Of a stretch of 7,192 nt of DNA, positions 4,899 through 7,192 are shown piece after piece. Each line of letters opens with the position of its first letter. Position 1 is the first letter of the stretch. The notes beneath the pieces were generated by a model that ran no database searches, was not told the origin of the DNA, and saw only the letters and a list, made by a program, of their open reading frames with translations. The stretch is taken from positions 1 through 7,192 of the forward strand of contig SKWP01000007.1 in assembly GCA_007128865.1 (NCBI GenBank), in the 5' to 3' direction. The position numbers and the translations under genes are program-made. This DNA is from Paracoccaceae bacterium (GTDB lineage: Bacteria; Pseudomonadota; Alphaproteobacteria; Rhodobacterales; Rhodobacteraceae).

Positions 4899-7118
4899 AT
4901 GCAGACAGACGCAGCCCTGCCGCTGACCCGTGATCTGGTGCTGGTCGGTGGCGGCCACGCCCATGCGCTGCTCCTGCGCGCCTGGGGCATGCAGCCCCTG
5001 GCCGGCGCGCGGCTGACCCTGATCAGCCCCGAACCCACCGCCCCCTATACCGGCATGCTGCCGGGTCACATCGCCGGCCACTACCCGCGCGACGCGCTGG
5101 AGATCGACCTCGTGCGGCTGGCCCGCCACGCCGGGGCGCGGCTGATCCTCGGCCGGGCCGAGGGCATCGACCGGCAGGCGCGGCGCATCCATGTTCCCGG
5201 CCGCCCCCCGGTGGCCTATGACGTCGCCTCGCTCGACATCGGCATCACCGCCAGCATGCCGCTGCTGCCGGGCTTTGCCGACCATGCCGTGCCGGTCAAG
5301 CCGATGGCGGATTTCGCCGCGCGCTGGGCGGCGTTCCTTGCCGCACCGCCGCCGCCGGGCGCGCCCGTGGTGGTGATCGGCGCCGGCGCCGCCGGGGCCG
5401 AGGTTGCCATGGCCATGGCCTGGCGGCTGCGCCGCGCACTCCCGCAGGCCGGTCCCGTCACCCTGATCGAGGCCGGCAACGAACCCCTGCGCGAAATCGG
5501 GGCGCGCGCCCGTGCCCGGGTGCTGGCAGCGATGGAGCGGCTTGGCATCAGGCTGCTGACCGGCACCGCCGCGGCGCGCATCGAAGCCGACGCGGTGGTG
5601 CTGGCGGATGGCCGGCGGATCGCATCGGCCTTTACCCTGGGCGCTGCCGGGCCGCAGCCGCAGGCATGGCTGGCCGCAACGGGTCTGGACCTGACCGGCG
5701 GCTTCGTGACCGTTGACCGGTATCTGCGCAGCGTCAGCGATCCGGCCATATTCGCGGTCGGCGATTGCGCCCATATGCGCGACAGCCCCCGACCGCGCGC
5801 CGGGGTCTTCGCCGTGCGGCAGGCACCGGTGCTGCGGCACAACCTGCGCGCCGCGCTCGGCGCCGGCACGCCGCAGCCCTACCGGCCGCAGCGCGACTAT
5901 CTGCGCCTCATCGCCACCGGCGAACAGGCCGCGGTTGCCGACAAGCACGGTTTCAGCCTGTCAGGGCCATGGCTCTGGCGCATGAAGGACCGGATCGACA
6001 GGCGCTTCATGGCCCGGCTGGCCGAGCTGCCGCCCCCCGCCCCGCCGGCCCTGCCCGAGCTTGCCGCCGAAGGGCTGGCCGAAACCCTCTCGGGCAGGGG
6101 GCCGCTCTGCGGCGGCTGCGGCGCCAAGCTCGGCGCCCTGACACTGGCCAGCGCGCTGGCAGCGCTGCCCGCATCATCGGCCGATCTGGAGGCCGGCCCC
6201 GGCGACGATGCCGCCATCCTGCGCCTGCCCGGCGGAGCCCGGCAGGTGCTGACCACCGACACGCTGCGCGCCTTCTGCGATGACCCGGTGCTGATGGCCC
6301 GCGTCAGCGCGCTGCATGCGCTGGGCGATATCTGGGCCATGGGCGCCCGCCCGCAGGCGGCACTGCTGGGCGTGGTGCTGCCGCAGATGTCCGAAAGCCT
6401 GCAATCCCGCACCCTGTCCGAGATCATGGCAACACTGGCCGAAACCCTGGGCGCGGAAGGTGTGGAAATCGCCGGCGGCCACAGCGCGCTGGGGGCCGAG
6501 CCAACGCTCACCGTCACCCTGACCGGTCTGTTCGATGCCGGTCGGCAGCCGCTGCGCAAGGGCGGTGCCCGGCCGGGCGACTGGCTGATCCTGACCCGGC
6601 CCGTCGGAACCGGCGTGATCCTTGCTGCCGAGATGCAGCGCGCCGCCCCCGGCCCCGTGGTCGCCGCGGCCTGGGCCCAGATGGCCCGATCCCAGGGCCA
6701 GGCCGCGGCAATCCTCGCCCGCCATGCCCGTGCCATGACCGATGTCACCGGCTTCGGCCTTGCCGGACATCTGCTGGAAATGCTCGACGCCGGCGGCTGC
6801 GCTGCACGGCTCGATGCCGCCGCGGTTCCGGCCCTGCCCGGCGCCGCGGCCCTGGCCGCAGCCGGCCATGCATCGGTCCTGGCCCCTGCCAACCGTGCCG
6901 CCGTCGAGGCCCGCGCCGACCTCGACACCGGGGCGGGATCGGCGCTGCTGGTCGATCCACAGACCGCGGGCGGGCTGCTGGCCGCCGTCCCGCAGGATCA
7001 CGCCGCCACGCTGCTGTCCGCGCTGCACGTGGCGGGTTTTGCCGATGCAGCCGCCATCGGCTCCGTCGAAGACGGCCCGGCGCAGATCCGGGGCGCGGCC
7101 GGCGCGGTTCGGGTCTAG
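4899..7118 (+). CDS. selD: Fusion of FAD/NAD(P) oxidoreductase (NDH-2-like) with selenophosphate synthetase SelD
   Basis: This 739-residue two-domain protein makes selenophosphate (selenide + ATP + water to selenophosphate + AMP + Pi), the selenium donor for selenocysteine and 2-selenouridine. Residues 1-375 are a pyridine nucleotide-disulfide oxidoreductase-fold domain. It has an FAD motif LVLVGGGHAH (13-22), an NAD(P) motif VVVIGAGAAGAEVA (157-170), the second FAD motif AIFAVGDCA (284-292) and an NDH-2-like tail (WRMKDRIDRRFM, 360-371). It has no CxxC; its only cysteine is Cys290. It matches the type annotated as the domain N-terminal to SelD. A Pro/Ala linker (376-400) leads to SelD (about 401-739). 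There CGGCGAK carries Cys407 and Lys410, equivalent to E. coli Cys17 and Lys20, with Cys404 in addition. GDDAAI (435-440), TTDT with Asp454, LGDIWAMG with Asp477, TDVTGFGLAGH with Asp615 and DPQTAGGLL (686-694) follow. AGAGG at 4886-4890, 8 nt upstream, supports ATG 4899; ATG 4891 is out of frame. The nucleophile is coded TGC, so no Sec is needed. Confidence 0.95.
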   Translation: MQTDAALPLTRDLVLVGGGHAHALLLRAWGMQPLAGARLTLISPEPTAPYTGMLPGHIAGHYPRDALEIDLVRLARHAGARLILGRAEGIDRQARRIHVPGRPPVAYDVASLDIGITASMPLLPGFADHAVPVKPMADFAARWAAFLAAPPPPGAPVVVIGAGAAGAEVAMAMAWRLRRALPQAGPVTLIEAGNEPLREIGARARARVLAAMERLGIRLLTGTAAARIEADAVVLADGRRIASAFTLGAAGPQPQAWLAATGLDLTGGFVTVDRYLRSVSDPAIFAVGDCAHMRDSPRPRAGVFAVRQAPVLRHNLRAALGAGTPQPYRPQRDYLRLIATGEQAAVADKHGFSLSGPWLWRMKDRIDRRFMARLAELPPPAPPALPELAAEGLAETLSGRGPLCGGCGAKLGALTLASALAALPASSADLEAGPGDDAAILRLPGGARQVLTTDTLRAFCDDPVLMARVSALHALGDIWAMGARPQAALLGVVLPQMSESLQSRTLSEIMATLAETLGAEGVEIAGGHSALGAEPTLTVTLTGLFDAGRQPLRKGGARPGDWLILTRPVGTGVILAAEMQRAAPGPVVAAAWAQMARSQGQAAAILARHARAMTDVTGFGLAGHLLEMLDAGGCAARLDAAAVPALPGAAALAAAGHASVLAPANRAAVEARADLDTGAGSALLVDPQTAGGLLAAVPQDHAATLLSALHVAGFADAAAIGSVEDGPAQIRGAAGAVRV

Positions 7119-7192
7119 GCGCTCTGCAAGGCGCCGCGCCCCACATGCCAATCACCCGGTGCAAATATCCTCGGGGGGAGTCGCGCGCAGCG
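7119..7192. other. Non-coding 3' edge with a repeat-like motif
   Basis: No gene begins here within the window. A short GGCGC/GCGCC stem (7118-7122 with 7131-7135) lacks a T-run. From about 7161 the sequence reads GCAAATATCCTCGGGGGG. This resembles an element I recall as frequent between genes in Rhodobacterales genomes, often followed by a GC hairpin that would lie beyond the edge. That identification is from memory. Confidence 0.3.

Noticed and set aside
6107..6130. Selenocysteine insertion in the SelD active site
   Set aside because: The CGGCGAK codons at both cysteines are TGC and the frame has no internal TGA, so no recoding is required.
5897..6928. Long minus-strand frame inside the SelD fusion (also 6174-7151 and 4851-5948)
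   Set aside because: These are antisense shadows of a GC-rich gene. Compositions are Ala/Arg/Ser/Gly-rich without motifs.
7119..7192. selC or another tRNA gene at the right edge
   Set aside because: No acceptor stem, anticodon arm or T-loop (GGTTCGAnTCC-like) sequence is visible in the available bases.
1..7192. CRISPR array, insertion sequence, phage or defence genes
   Set aside because: No regularly spaced repeats, terminal inverted repeats, transposase or integrase motifs were found. The genes are housekeeping or metabolic with uniform codon use.

Overview
This is a GC-rich window, dense with plus-strand genes, from an alphaproteobacterium. It is most likely a member of the Rhodobacterales (Rhodobacter/Paracoccus/Rhodovulum-like). 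That assignment rests on protein style, the dominance of GC-ending codons, GANTC sites clustered in an intergenic region, and a repeat-like motif at the right edge. It is inferred from family resemblance, since no database could be searched. All six recognised genes lie on the plus strand.

Layout. Positions 2-2580 hold four tightly packed genes that look like one operon. They are the 3' part of an S49 (SohB/SppA-type) peptidase, a 59-residue one-helix protein with a zinc-ribbon-like cysteine pattern, a K+-independent-type calcium/sodium antiporter of the CaCA superfamily (YrbG-like), and a short-chain dehydrogenase. The dehydrogenase carries the pteridine reductase/FolM signature: TGX3RXG, and Asp instead of Ser in the active site. 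Junctions are 3 nt, 3 nt and a near-overlap. Positions 2581-2888 form the only long gene-free stretch. It contains an AT-rich island (36% GC over 2651-2750), TCATG repeats, five GANTC sites and a perfect DnaA box, and it probably holds the uvrC promoter. Positions 2889-4799 encode a complete UvrC nucleotide-excision-repair nuclease. After a 99-nt gap with two dyads, positions 4899-7118 encode a natural fusion of an FAD/NAD(P) NDH-2-like oxidoreductase to selenophosphate synthetase (SelD). The last 74 bases are non-coding and end in a motif resembling a dispersed Rhodobacterales intergenic repeat.

Functional reading. The first block combines envelope functions (membrane peptidase, small membrane protein, cation antiporter) with a pterin/folate-type reductase. 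No single shared pathway is evident. uvrC and selD look like separate transcription units, or a loosely linked pair. The SelD fusion implies that this organism makes selenophosphate for selenocysteine and/or 2-selenouridine tRNA, but no user genes (selA, selB, selC, mnmH) are visible here. I found no mobile element, CRISPR array, tRNA or rRNA. Most of the window is ordinary chromosomal core. The items most worth a second look are the oxidoreductase-SelD fusion, the PTR1/FolM-like dehydrogenase and the GANTC/DnaA-box-bearing uvrC leader.
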